Source of the DNA: Lingula anatina
Lineage: Eukaryota; Brachiopoda; Lingulata; Lingulida; Lingulidae
Assembly (NCBI RefSeq): GCF_001039355.2
Contig: NW_019775624.1
Span: forward strand, 29,282-93,281
Length of the DNA: 64,000 nt
Reading direction: 5' to 3'
Made by a program: the position numbers and the translations under genes. The notes beneath the pieces were generated by a model. That model worked only from the letters and a program-made list of their open reading frames with translations. It was not told where the DNA came from and did no database searches. Positions 44,601-53,070 of the stretch are shown piece after piece. Every line of letters starts with the position of its first letter. The stretch's first letter is position 1.

Positions 44601-47389
44601 GAGAAGCCTTTGGAACAGAACTGCCAGAACCAGAAAGATGGTTATGCAAAAGAAGGAGACAGAGATATTGAGAAGACGGAGGAAGCTGGTGGATTATTGT
44701 TGAACACTGACTGTTCTGAAATAAAAGATGCCAGCATATCTGAAACAGCATTGTCAGCGCATATTTATGAACATGACATGTCCAAGTCAGGGGCATCTTA
44801 CTGTACCCAGTCAGAATCTTCTTCAAAGATTGGTGTTCCTGCAGTTCCATCCTACTTAAAACACATGGCCACTGTTGATGAAGAAACCAAGCAAAATTCT
44901 AGAGGAGCTCTAACTGATCTGAAAGAAAGATCATCAGACATGAGAGAAAAACCTTCAAGTCCCAGGGAAAATCCACCAGATCTAACAGATGAGGAAACCA
45001 TCCCTGCAGAAACAAGCCACGTAATTGGCCACCTTGGCAGCCAATCAGTGCCAACCTTAGAAGAGGTTGTCTGCATCCCACAAACTCAGATATGTGAGGA
45101 AGAAAAAGCATGCCCTAGCTCCCTGGAAGATATCCAGTTTGCTATAAATCCTGAGATGATGCCAGATCAGCAACAGGGAGCTCATGAAGGGATTACAATT
45201 CAGCAGCAAGAAACACCTAAGGGGATGCCTATTCACCAACAGGGAGGCCATGAAGAGATGACCCCTGGATCCAAAAAAGACCAAGCTTTGGTGTCCTCTT
45301 GTTCTGAAGAAGTTCAGGTGCCTAGATATGAACCAATAGGGCTTCAGTCCTATTCCAAGGAAACACCACAAGAGCACACTCTTCAGAAAAGACCGCCTAG
45401 CCTACATGCGCCATCTATTCCTGAGTTGCCTCATGTTTCCCAGTCCCTTGATAATTCTAAGCAGTCAATTATCCATCAGCTATCATTTTCTCAAAAGCTG
45501 GCTCTTTCTCAGAAAACCTTCACAAGTCAGATCCCATGTGCAGCCAGTTGGTCATCTCCCCATAGTTCTCAAACTCTCAGTCAAGATGATGAACAATCTG
45601 CCCAGAGTGAAAAAGTAGAGTTGAGTCCATACAGCAGGTACATGAAGGCACTAAAGACACTCGGGATAACCACAGAAAGCACCCCAGAGGTCAGTGGAAG
45701 TGACCAGATGTCCAGAGTGATGACTGATAGTGATCAAACTGTTCATAGAGTAAAGCATATGCCAGTTGTTAGATCCAAGGCAAAGAGTTCTTTTGCAAGA
45801 GGTAATACAATGTCCACTTGTTAAGAAAATGATTGATAAATATCTTATATTGGGTTCAGATATTATTCATTCTAGTATTTCTACAAAGAAACTAGAGGAG
45901 TGACATTTTATCTTTGGTTAATAATTAATTTGAAGTTATGTTCTGAGAGAGGGGGGGAGACTCAACTGGTCAACCTGCAACAATTTAAGCATAGGCAAAT
46001 TTGACATCTAGATGCTGCACATTGATTAAGAAAATATCTATAAATTTGATTAACATTTTAGATTCTTTCTTCAATTTATTAATTTTATATTTTGCAGAGC
46101 CTGGCCCTCAATCAAAGAGGCAATGTATGCAGTTGAGATCGCCAATTATTTCGCATGAATCTTCCATGGCACCCATGATGCCCTTGCCTGCTAATTTGAT
46201 GTCAAACCAATCAGAGCAGGTACGAATAAAATAATTTTATTTGCCAGCTATAACATTCAATTTATAATGTCACTGTCATGCTATCATTTTATGAAAATCG
46301 CAAGTATTAAAAAATTTAACCTTTATATATTCAGTCAGTGGCTCCCCCTGTTAGCAGAGGACATGATGGTCCACCTGGATGTCAACCTGTTGTGCAGGGA
46401 ATATTGCAAAGTAAGATTTTAGTGTGTGTGTGTGTGTGTGTGCACGCGTGCATGTGTGTGTGACCCAGGAATGTGCATGTGCAAAACTGAATTTTATGGT
46501 TATATCAATTTGCAACGGAAATTATTTTATACTTGTACAGACCAAATGATGGGGAATAGCTTTCATCTTCAAAGTTTTGACAAAACTCAAAAGTTTGAAA
46601 ATACACTGAATTTGAAAGTTTTCTTGTTTTCATATATTGTAATCAGCCCATCAGTTGATTGATGGAGTGTTTGGTTGGCAATACACTCATGATCTTTTCA
46701 GCTTTATTCACTGTGAGGTTTCATTCACTGGTCTTTTCTAGATGCCAGTCAGCCAAAGAGAAAAGTTCCAAAGAAAGTAACGTTTGCCAGTGCTTTGGGA
46801 TTCAGTGAGGTGTCCCAGGGAGATTCTGGACAGGTAAATATATAGTTAACATCATGTAAATTGTTATACGTAACTCATGTTATTGTTTATCTATAGAACA
46901 GATTTATTTTTAGCTGGAATTTTAATGTAAGCATTGTCTAACTCAAATCAACTTGAACAAAATTTTCGGTCCCAAAATGTGGCCTTTGATTCAAGATTAT
47001 TGTGCCTATCACAAATGTTATAATTTTAAATATGGAAACAAAATCAATGTGACTAGGTGCATGTTTGGGATTGACATGATAAACTTCGATCCAATTTGCC
47101 ACAAAATGTCAGTGTCCATGCACGAGGGATTAAAAAAAAAAACTGGCACACGTCGTGCTATGTACAAAATTTAACTGATGTAAAAGGATGTTATGGTAGG
47201 ATGATTGAAATTGCTTTTGAGTTCAGATTTTACAAAGTTTTCTTTCTAATTTTACAGACTTCCTGCACTTCAGAAAACTCTGATGTTGGAGAGAGTTCTC
47301 TATTCTCAGATGATGAGGAAAGCATAGAGCTAGGAAGTCAGATTGAGAGAATAGAACAATTCCTCAAGACTGATAGACTAAGAGTCTGA
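17416..47389 (+). CDS. Large coiled-coil protein, 14 coding exons, ~1244 aa
   Basis: Exons (acceptor AG and donor GT seen at each): 17386-18210, 18503-18610, 18927-19001, 19396-19570, 41396-41604, 42004-42063, 42412-42627, 42962-43102, 43438-43645, 44476-45801, 46098-46219, 46335-46410, 46742-46833, 47258-47389. ATG at 17416 is the first in the first coding exon. The phases chain without error to TGA, giving 1245 codons with the stop. Residues ~20-255 are Ser/Asn-rich and disordered. Coiled-coil heptads run from WSQAEFLRFRNKLFEIMEEL through exon 8. Exon 9 has TQT-type motifs. Exon 10 is a long disordered segment. Exon 13 carries RKVPKKVTFA, an RVxF-like PP1 docking site. The C-terminus is LGSQIERIEQFLKTDRLRV. 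I do not recognise the orthologue; a scaffold or centrosomal/Golgi coiled-coil role is only a guess. Intron 4 is ~22 kb in this assembly and hosts an antisense gene. Confidence 0.85.
18229..18348 (+). mobile_element. TTAAAGGG-family element, truncated at an assembly gap
   Basis: Starts ttaaagggataacaactcgt and follows the family sequence (gattttcccatat...ccaatggt) for ~120 bp until the n at 18349, after which similarity is lost. It lies in intron 1 of the coiled-coil gene. Confidence 0.65.
18349..18349. other. Single ambiguous base, probable contig join
   Basis: One n, inside a transposon-like repeat, with unrelated sequence after it. The three other n characters of the window also sit at structural discontinuities. 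Confidence 0.5.
19690..19860 (+). mobile_element. TTAAAGGG-family remnant (copy A)
   Basis: The phrases tcctgggatgaagaacaatt and acttaccaatggttaatgaa match the interior of the full-length elements at 3337 and 10973. Left-end bases are eroded (agatataacaactgttc) and the right half is missing. The same remnant occurs at 24582. Confidence 0.6.
21466..22962 (-). CDS. Intronless nested gene: coiled-coil protein with CHORD-like Cys/His tail, 498 aa (copy A)
   Basis: A single uninterrupted 498-codon frame lies on the strand opposite its host, inside intron 4. The ATG at 22962 starts MTTATQTES. Residues ~75-215 are charged and heptad-like (coiled coil). Residues ~285-350 repeat a phrase of the type HxDSKxSLxRRExS about four times. 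The last ~60 residues carry CLRC-x11-C-x-FHPRGK, then W-x-CCKQR and a terminal CCHGEH, a spacing reminiscent of the zinc-binding CHORD domain (C..C, CxxHPG, WxCC, C..GxH). I could not name the orthologue. Absence of introns suggests a retroposed or naturally single-exon gene. Transcribing it would pair with the host pre-mRNA. Copy B at 26345 differs by only a few residues, so both frames are intact. Confidence 0.8.
   Translation of the reverse strand: MTTATQTESIVNFQNLLLSVEKPRMYSLPKHIDSDITNLTSEYINGKYANKISKRDKNDLITWIGAKIQMERQGGKDKVETAMREIERQRRMVLELDAKIQVLNEKLMAVMPDNLRVYNRGNQEDDIGFSQIELLERNVGIVSEKVEAYIEERTRCMETLNVAEGGQKSLDWLLRQQWQDLSRQQESVKETEEKFHRELSLLKNQIDDFKKYQQHKEQRERNHHHQQHQQPKDSSNVPQQYQLCKENQRVVTIHIQHGAATHENNMKVAPQSNQNDPKTGERRIPSLTQRGSSKDSMQSLKRHDSKESLHRRENSKHSLKHQDSKDSLHRREHSVVHQDSKGSLSKTDKTAQSKTAQADVDRNNNSRQGSPQKSSQVHVNKVVFTKPVKVKDVHHHAPARGLSKLPPVMEKQNEAIKQAHAARQGTGPKAHGAVLQCLRCHRLYTLKDNHKMACHFHPRGKLKIERYDSEGRLERVEYVWECCKQRGDAAPCCHGEHV
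23920..23920. other. Single n at the tandem-duplication junction
   Basis: Sequence before it equals the sequence ending at 28813; sequence after it equals the sequence starting at 19040. Confidence 0.85.
24277..24451 (+). CDS. Second copy of exon 4 of the coiled-coil gene
   Basis: The 175-bp exon encodes the same 58 residues (FMKYNLEKK...RLELN plus one base) as 19396-19570, with the same acceptor and donor. Because 175 is not a multiple of three, splicing both copies together would shift the frame. Only one copy can be used per transcript to keep the 1244-residue frame, so it is either an alternative exon or, more likely, an allelic duplicate left by the assembler. Confidence 0.8.
24582..24745 (+). 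mobile_element. TTAAAGGG-family remnant (copy B)
   Basis: Same remnant as 19690-19860, carried by the tandem duplication. Confidence 0.6.
26345..27844 (-). CDS. Intronless nested gene, copy B, 499 aa
   Basis: Intact second copy of the antisense gene at 21466-22962. The proteins differ at about three residues (T/S in LI[TS]WIG, A/S in VE[AS]YIEER, Q/H in NVP[QH]Q), and an extra His lengthens a short poly-His/Gln run. The coiled coil, the DSK-SL repeats and the Cys/His tail are identical in layout. Such slight divergence, mostly silent, fits two alleles or a very recent duplicate under purifying selection. Confidence 0.75.
   Translation of the reverse strand: MTTATQTESIVNFQNLLLSVEKPRMYSLPKHIDSDITNLTSEYINGKYANKISKRDKNDLISWIGAKIQMERQGGKDKVETAMREIERQRRMVLELDAKIQVLNEKLMAVMPDNLRVYNRGNQEDDIGFSQIELLERNVGIVSEKVESYIEERTRCMETLNVAEGGQKSLDWLLRQQWQDLSRQQESVKETEEKFHRELSLLKNQIDDFKKYQQHKEQRERNHHHHQQHQQPKDSSNVPHQYQLCKENQRVVTIHIQHGAATHENNMKVAPQSNQNDPKTGERRIPSLTQRGSSKDSMQSLKRHDSKESLHRRENSKHSLKHQDSKDSLHRREHSVVHQDSKGSLSKTDKTAQSKTAQADVDRNNNSRQGSPQKSSQVHVNKVVFTKPVKVKDVHHHAPARGLSKLPPVMEKQNEAIKQAHAARQGTGPKAHGAVLQCLRCHRLYTLKDNHKMACHFHPRGKLKIERYDSEGRLERVEYVWECCKQRGDAAPCCHGEHV
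29607..29630. repeat. (CA)n microsatellite
   Basis: CA tract preceded by gcgcgcgc alternating purine-pyrimidine sequence (potential Z-DNA). Confidence 0.9.
30128..30345. repeat. Two-copy tandem repeat, ~110-bp period
   Basis: Unit one (from atatcctgaccctgttttat) and unit two (from 30239) share the phrases tattgttcaaaaaa, gtcaataaacctg, tattcccat and gtgtagaaagta ... gtcctgattct, in order. Confidence 0.75.
32495..32553. repeat. (CT)n microsatellite, interrupted
   Basis: CT tract broken by tttct and ccttcct. Confidence 0.9.
32707..32975. repeat. Degenerate repeat of GGTCATTTT-headed units
   Basis: The phrase [gt]gtca[tc]tttt recurs at about 32708, 32740, 32798, 32833, 32870, 32900 and 32965. 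Several copies are followed by an 'aactca' or 'cacc' phrase. Spacing is irregular (30-65 bp). It is probably an old minisatellite. Confidence 0.5.
35152..35402. mobile_element. Foldback MITE, AGATCGATCT family, copy in intron 4
   Basis: The core gatgtctgtcacgcctactg and tagctgtcccagacatctaa are inverse halves around ggggtaattaactattg. The outer arms tattcccagaccctatcgta and ggatgggaacccagtctc are diverged. Confidence 0.75.
35590..35655. repeat. (ATTT)n microsatellite
   Basis: About 16 tandem tetranucleotide copies. Confidence 0.95.
39594..39853. mobile_element. Foldback element, GCATTCACAAC termini
   Basis: The left arm gcattcacaacgagttgag pairs with the right arm caacttttgttgtgaatgc. The centre is a strong inverted pair: ctcacacgcctccccacacg against the inverse of catggggaggcgtgtgag. 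The ~260-bp unit is non-coding. Its right end resembles the end of the degraded segment at ~2416. Confidence 0.75.
41179..41346. mobile_element. 168-bp foldback MITE with 5-bp target duplication (CAATC)
   Basis: Begins CAGGCCCGTAGCCAG and ends with the inverse complement CTGGCTACGGGCCTG. It is flanked on both sides by CAATC. The interior is palindromic (ggaccttttccca appears in both arms). Two more copies of exactly 168 bp lie at 52566 and 57935. TIRs starting CAGG and a 5-bp duplication suggest a hAT-like group; this is inference. It ends 49 bp before the acceptor of exon 5. Confidence 0.85.
46424..46442. repeat. (TG)n microsatellite
   Basis: Short TG tract beginning about 13 bp after the exon-12 donor. 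Confidence 0.85.
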
Positions 47390-47863
47390 AGGAAGAGGAA
47401 AACAGATACTTGATACCAACATGTATTAATAATATCAAAAGCATTAAAATGCATCCACACAATTAGGAAATAAGAGGAAAATGTGGTTGGTTTATCGATA
47501 TTAGCATTTAACAGTTGACTCTGAACAACTCGTTACCTGTTAACTTGAAATATTGTCCATCTGGATTGAATCTTGTGGAACAGATTTTTATATTAAATGA
47601 CACAAAAACATTTCCTTACAAGTTTTATAATTCAGTTGTATACTCAATCTTGTTACTTTGACATGATGTTTTCCAATATTTTTTATAAATGTGTTGCATA
47701 GTTGACTGTTGTATGGATATTGGTATGTTTATCAAAGTTTTTAAGTGGTAACGCAGTTAACTTTTTTTATAATAAGCTTGAAATGTTTTCCTGCAGTGTC
47801 CAAAGAAAAAAAATTATTTGAAATTTTATTAAAATGGCTACCAATTTACTGAAAGATTTTACA

Positions 47864-47869
47864 AATAAA
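47864..47869 (+). terminator. Poly(A) signal AATAAA of the coiled-coil gene
   Basis: Canonical hexamer 475 bp after the stop codon, followed by gtttgtagcaagtccagttt, a G/T-rich downstream element. Confidence 0.6.
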
Positions 47870-47905
47870 GTTTGTAGCAAGTCCAGTTTTTAAACATATT
47901 TCATA

Positions 47906-47911
47906 TTTATT
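47906..47911 (-). terminator. Candidate poly(A) signal of the minus-strand gene at 48536
   Basis: TTTATT on the plus strand is AATAAA on the minus strand. It lies ~620 bp after the minus-strand stop and only ~40 bp from the opposite gene's signal. Confidence 0.4.
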
Positions 47912-48248
47912 TAATACATATCATCATTTAACAATTTTTGAATTACATAAGGACAAATCTGTAGGCAATGATTTTTACAGTATCTTCACCTCAGTTATAA
48001 TCATGCCCTTCACTAAATATACTGATCTTGATATCTGTGGCAAATATTTACTGGAGCTGATATCTTATTATCAACTCTACTGGAAAAGATTTCTTTGTTA
48101 TAATATCAATAGCACCTCTAATTTTTCCATTGAATGAAAAAAAAAACTTAAACAATGTTCATCTGTGCATGCCTGGAGTCCCATATCAAAACATCAGCAT
48201 CAATATTTGATTTGTCTGGCAGTTAAAACCCCACAAATATTCCATCTG

Positions 48249-48372
48249 TGACATCATGTATGTTATTATGACATCATATCTCATTATGACATCACAATAG
48301 GTATTCCAACATGTCCCCTATGATATCATACCTGCAACTGTGACATCACGGGTAACCAAAGTAACATCATCT
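48249..48372. repeat. Cluster of TGACATCA-like motifs (downstream of the minus-strand gene)
   Basis: Six copies of [ac]TGA[CT]ATCA[TC] or near variants in ~120 bp. They are one base from the CRE/ATF palindrome TGACGTCA. A matching cluster in inverse and direct orientation lies at 50337-50510. Confidence 0.5.
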
Positions 48373-48535
48373 CAATCTCTTGGTCACTAAAATTTTATAG
48401 AAAATTTTGTTGGTCTCAAGAGCCATTCCAGCATTTCAACTCTCAATCTTAATCGCTCTATGTCTTGGTATATAAAATACCTTCATGGCTTCTCCAACAA
48501 ACATTTTCCAAAATTGACTGATAGTAATTGTCAGT

Positions 48536-51534
48536 TCAAGCTAGCCTGTTGGTCAAAAGTCCCCTTGAGTCTTCTAACAGTGACTCTATCCTATGTCTTT
48601 GTAGTTTATCTAGTCTGTCCCCTTTATCTTTCCTCTCTGCACTGGAAGGAACGAGAGCTTGTAATCTCACTGCTTTAATGGCTGTAGGCTGACATGAGAT
48701 CAGGTGGTTGATTTCTTGGGCCTGGAAGAATTGAAAACAGCATATTGCAATTTAATACTTATAGAGATTGACTGATAGTCTAGCATTTTCATTCACAGAC
48801 AGTATAGATAGAAAACGTAATATTTTCATTTACAGAGAGATGAAGTGTAGCATTGGCTTGATGACTGTTTTATGCAGTTAGTTTCAACTGATGACTTGTA
48901 TGTTTGCTTGATTTCATAAACCAGTACATTGGCATTGAAAATTTGGAATTTATGTATATATATGTCATATACTTCCTGTCTACTGAGTTTTAAATCTGTC
49001 CGGAAAGAAAAATTTAAAGGTAACTTACCCTGTTGGCTGAATATCTTAACCTCATTATCCTCAGTCTGTTTCTTGCTTCTGCAGCTCTAGAAAAATAGCA
49101 AAAATAAGAGCTTATGTACAACAAAGATTAGGTTTATCCATATAATGTTTATTTCCTCTTTTTTCTTGGTAAACAATTTATTTTTTTTAAGTCGGACATG
49201 AAAAATTTTAGCTCTTACCTTGAAAGTGTCCCTATTCAATTCAGCTTGTTCAATTTTTAAATGAACAACTTTTACTTCTTTATCTAAATCATATCAAAAC
49301 AAAAAGGCAATACAAGAAAAAATATTAAATATATCAACATTTGCACTCACTTTAATTGTCCTATTAACTTGGCATGTTTGTCTTTTTCAATAATAACTTC
49401 TTCTGGTACAGGAGGATGATTCCTGTAATAAGAAAAAGTGTTAAAAAGATGAAAAAAAATGCAATTTGCTAACTAATGCCACACTAGTTGTCTAATCTCT
49501 TTTGTGATTTATTTTTATATTTATTATTTTATTTTGCACAAACACTGACTGCAATGATAAATTTTTAGGTTTATAGTGCATTAGTGTATATTTACGAAGT
49601 ATTTCGGCTCATTACATTATTCACTTAACATATAAAATCAGTAAACTGACAAAGTTAACCATGAAAGAATAAAATTACAAATATTTACATTTCATAATCT
49701 TTCTTCAAGTCCTTGAGTCGCTTCAAAGTCTTTTCTCTTACTGCAAGGATGTCTTTTGAAGGCTCTTCATACTAAATAATAGAAAAATAGGAAATTATAT
49801 AATACATTATTATAGATTTAATATTATAGCAGTATCAGCTCAATACAATTATACTGTTGAACAGAAATAAAAGCTGTCAGTATTTAACAACTGGTACAAC
49901 TAAACTGGTGTGTGAATAGGCACATTGCATTTACAGTAATTACCTGAAAATTTAAACCACTTTTTCCAAGATTTATCAGAACTTTTGAATAAACATTTCT
50001 TTGCATTATCAATATCATTTTGAAGAATATTATTGGTTAATTTTGTTGGAATATAAGCAACCATTGCAAGTGCACTATATAAAGCCTTTAAATTTAATGG
50101 ATGTGATATTATGCATGGAAAACATTTGATACTGGTAATATTATTTGTCAACAAATAGTTTTGTACTTATTCATATTTATACTTATTTTACTTTGAAATT
50201 CTATTGTCTTAGTTTTAACTTGTTTAAATATTTTACAGGGTAATTTTCAATCATTTTTCCAATTTTCTACAAGACATCAAATTAAGGTATGTCACAAAAT
50301 TTTCAACAGTTCATCATGACTATTAGTTGCTATTGGTGTGACATCATAATAGCATGTGTGATGTCATAAAAGGTTCACTATGATGTCATAATGAGACAAG
50401 ATGTCACAATTGTATGTATGATGTCATATAAAGGGTATAGGTTGCCTACTGTGACATCATAATGGAATGCAATGTCACAATAAGACACATGATGTCATAA
50501 AGATAAGAGGTATTTTTCAGATTAAAATTTTACATGATATCTAAAACAACTATAGACTATCTCATGTGTAGCTCCCCATCAAAAGAACTGACAATGCATT
50601 AACTTATAAAAAATAACCTCATAAATGAAGTGAACATATTTCTTTCTTTATCTAATTGTTGGCAAAAACAAAAACATCTTAAATTAAGAATAGAAAAAAT
50701 ATTCAATTTTTAGCATACATTTTTTTACCATAGATTTTATTTTTAATTTTCATGTCGAGGGATATGTATCACTAGGAGGTCCAATAACTCACGGCAGGTA
50801 GGGTAAAAAAAGGAGGACATTTTTATCTGGTGGAGGCACACATTACATCTTCCTTTTTTACAACAGTGCAAGGATTTTTATAAGTATCAATCTACAAATT
50901 CTACATCAACTCACAGCCATATATCTGCTTTTGGCCATTGGGCCCAGCTTGTTCAGTTCCTTTTCATGTTTTTTAAATGTAGACCAGTTTCTAGGGACAA
51001 ACTTTTCTTTAGGTTCTGCCAAGGGTCCGTCATCCTCCTCTCCACTCTTCTTCTTCACTGAGGGCAGCTTTTCTCTGGGGCTCTGAACAAAGTGAGAGTA
51101 AGTATTTAAATCAGACCCACAATGACACTAAAGCCACATGCAAGCTTTTTCTAGAATGATGTAAGTAGAATGCACACAACAGTGTACTTTTTAGTTCTAC
51201 TGTATTCTGCCAGTTCTAGCACTTCTAATTGTTCTATAAATGTTGTTTACGGTTTTACATTAAGTACAGTACAATATTAAATAAATAAAAAAGAGTGAGT
51301 CAATGTGCTACATTAGAGCACGATTAATCACATTTGTTCAGTTTCAGAATTAAACTATGTAAATATTAAAGACAAAGAAAGAAGTTTTAACCATAATAGT
51401 CAATAGATTTGAAATCATCCTAGTTTGTAATCATTCAGGAGACAGCAAGCATAAACCCAAAAAATTGAACTGACAACTGACTGCACAGTTTAAAAAATAA
51501 AAAAGGAAAGATACGGTAAAATACTTACTGTCAT
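48536..51534 (-). CDS. Small charged helical protein, 7 exons, unidentified
   Basis: Minus-strand exons: 51529-51534 (ATG ACA, possibly extending upstream in frame), 50915-51082, 49689-49771, 49351-49422, 49219-49283, 49029-49086, 48536-48721. Readable segments include KFVPRNWSTFKKHEKELNKL, EEPSKDILAVREKTLKRLKD, NHPPVPEEVIIEKDKHAKLI, KEVKVVHLKIEQAELNRDTF and a C-terminal AQEINHLISCQPTAIKAVRL..., about 210 residues in all. It is basic, Lys/Glu-rich and helical. I do not recognise the family. The last exon is reached in phase from the one before, and exons 1-4 chain cleanly. The exon 4/5 and 5/6 junctions each come out one base too long with the obvious AG acceptors, so a boundary or sequence error remains. 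It is head-to-head with EBAG9 and tail-to-tail with the coiled-coil gene. Confidence 0.6.
50337..50510. repeat. Cluster of TGATGTCAT / TGACATCAT motifs in intron 2 of the minus-strand gene
   Basis: About eight occurrences of tgatgtcat, tgacatcat or aatgtcac in 174 bp, spaced 20-45 bp, in both orientations. Related cluster at 48249-48372. Confidence 0.6.
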
Positions 51535-51777
51535 GTCTGTCTGTTCGACTGATCCACTAAAACGATGTGACGTTATTTCGAAGGACTTTTTCTTCAAATC
51601 CTGTACATAATTAAAACCTGTAAGCCGTTGATCTACTCTTGGGTACCTATTGAGTCCCACGACCAGTGTTTTACACCTGACTTGACAAAAACTGCGGCAA
51701 AATGGCACCAAATTTAGCTGGACGAAAACAATACCCCTTATCCAATATGGTAGTTGTTTGGTTTCTAAGCCAAACAA

Positions 51778-53070
51778 AGACCGCGTGATTTTACGAGATC
51801 TTACAAGAGGAGATATGAGTCAAATTGTGTAGATTTTAAATAACTTGCACAGCGCATAAATATTTCCTTTATTTGTTGTTGTTGCTACATAAATTTGATT
51901 CTTTTGAATAAAATATCCAGAAAGGTTTCAAAAATATTTCACATCGATCCAAGAATAGCTTCCTAGAATCCTAAAGCTTGTCTTTCCCTTGTCTCCCTCT
52001 ATCGACAACTTGGACGAAAGTAAATTAAGTCAGTGAGGTAAGACGTGTTTTACTCTTGTTTAATTTATTATATGACCGATAATTGGATGTTTGCAACATT
52101 AAAAAGTAGGCCAATAGTATATACGTTTGAGATAATTGAACTGCATACTAAGGGTTGTTAAAATGTCATGTTAATTCAATGTTAATTCCAATGTCTATGC
52201 GTACGATCTCGCCTTGTGATGTATGGTCCTATGGAAAACCCTTCGGGGGCGATTGTATGATAAAAATTTGTCCACTACGATATTTACAATATTAACCAGC
52301 GAAATCGTGGTATTTAAAGGACAGAATATTCTGATCGCCTTTTTATTGGATTCTGTCTGACAAATGAGAAGTGTTCTACGAAAATTAATTTAATTTCTTT
52401 TAATCTTTGATTCTTTCTCTAGACACAAGTCTACAACAGCATAATCAGTTTCTTAATTCTGGCACACGTATCTCTAATTGGTGTTTTTTTTTTATTTTGG
52501 TACTGAAGCATAAAAGAAATTGACACGTGTAGTTTTCCTGGCAGTGCTCATAATGGTGCCCTCATCAGGCCCGTAGCCAGAAGGGGTCTGGGGGGTTCAA
52601 AAGAACCGCCCTTTTTGCTGGGAAAAGGTCCACTTTGGATCAAATTTGATCTAGGTACATGAAGATTTTATGGTAAAGGGACCACTGTTTCAGAAAACGA
52701 ACCCCCCAATTTAAATTGCTGGCTACAGGCCTGCTCACTGGCGAATGTAATCATAAACAAAAGTGAAACAGGAAACTACAGGTATCACTGCTAGTACTGT
52801 TTGTTTACACATATTCAGTAGGATATTCAGTATTTTAGAGCTAATACATGAATGATTTTAAGATTAATCTATTGTTTCTCATTGATACAAACAAACAAAC
52901 AAACAAAAAAGCATCCACTCGTAGGGGAAAAACAGAAGTAATTCAAGTTTTTCATTTTCTCTTCTCTCTTTTCAGGTTTTTCAAAGTTATATTTAAAAGA
53001 AGTTACATGCTATGATGTCAGATTTGCAAAGTGCTCTTTTCTAAGAAGAAGAAGAAGAGGACCAGAAAGA
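51778..53070. promoter_or_regulatory. Shared head-to-head 5' region between the minus-strand gene and EBAG9
   Basis: The coding starts diverge across ~1.5 kb. A candidate untranslated first exon of EBAG9 ends at about 52036 (gtcagtgag|gtaagacg), and the coding exon acceptor (tctcttttcag) lies just before 52976. The minus-strand 5' exon reads toward 51777. The segment 51780-52030 is therefore the likely bidirectional promoter. No TATA box is convincing. A 168-bp foldback element sits at 52566 in the probable EBAG9 leader intron. Confidence 0.45.
52566..52733. mobile_element. 168-bp foldback MITE, CAGGCCCGTAGCCAG family
   Basis: TIRs caggcccgtagccag and ctggctacaggcctg. Flanks are ctcat on the left and ctcac on the right, a 5-bp duplication with one later change. 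Same length and interior as the copies at 41179 and 57935. Confidence 0.85.

Noticed and set aside
51490-51777. 95-codon minus-strand ORF starting MFGLETKQLPYW
   Set aside because: Only its last part (through the ATG ACA before the donor at 51529) may be exonic; the N-terminal part reads like a leader, not a conserved protein. It is not called separately.
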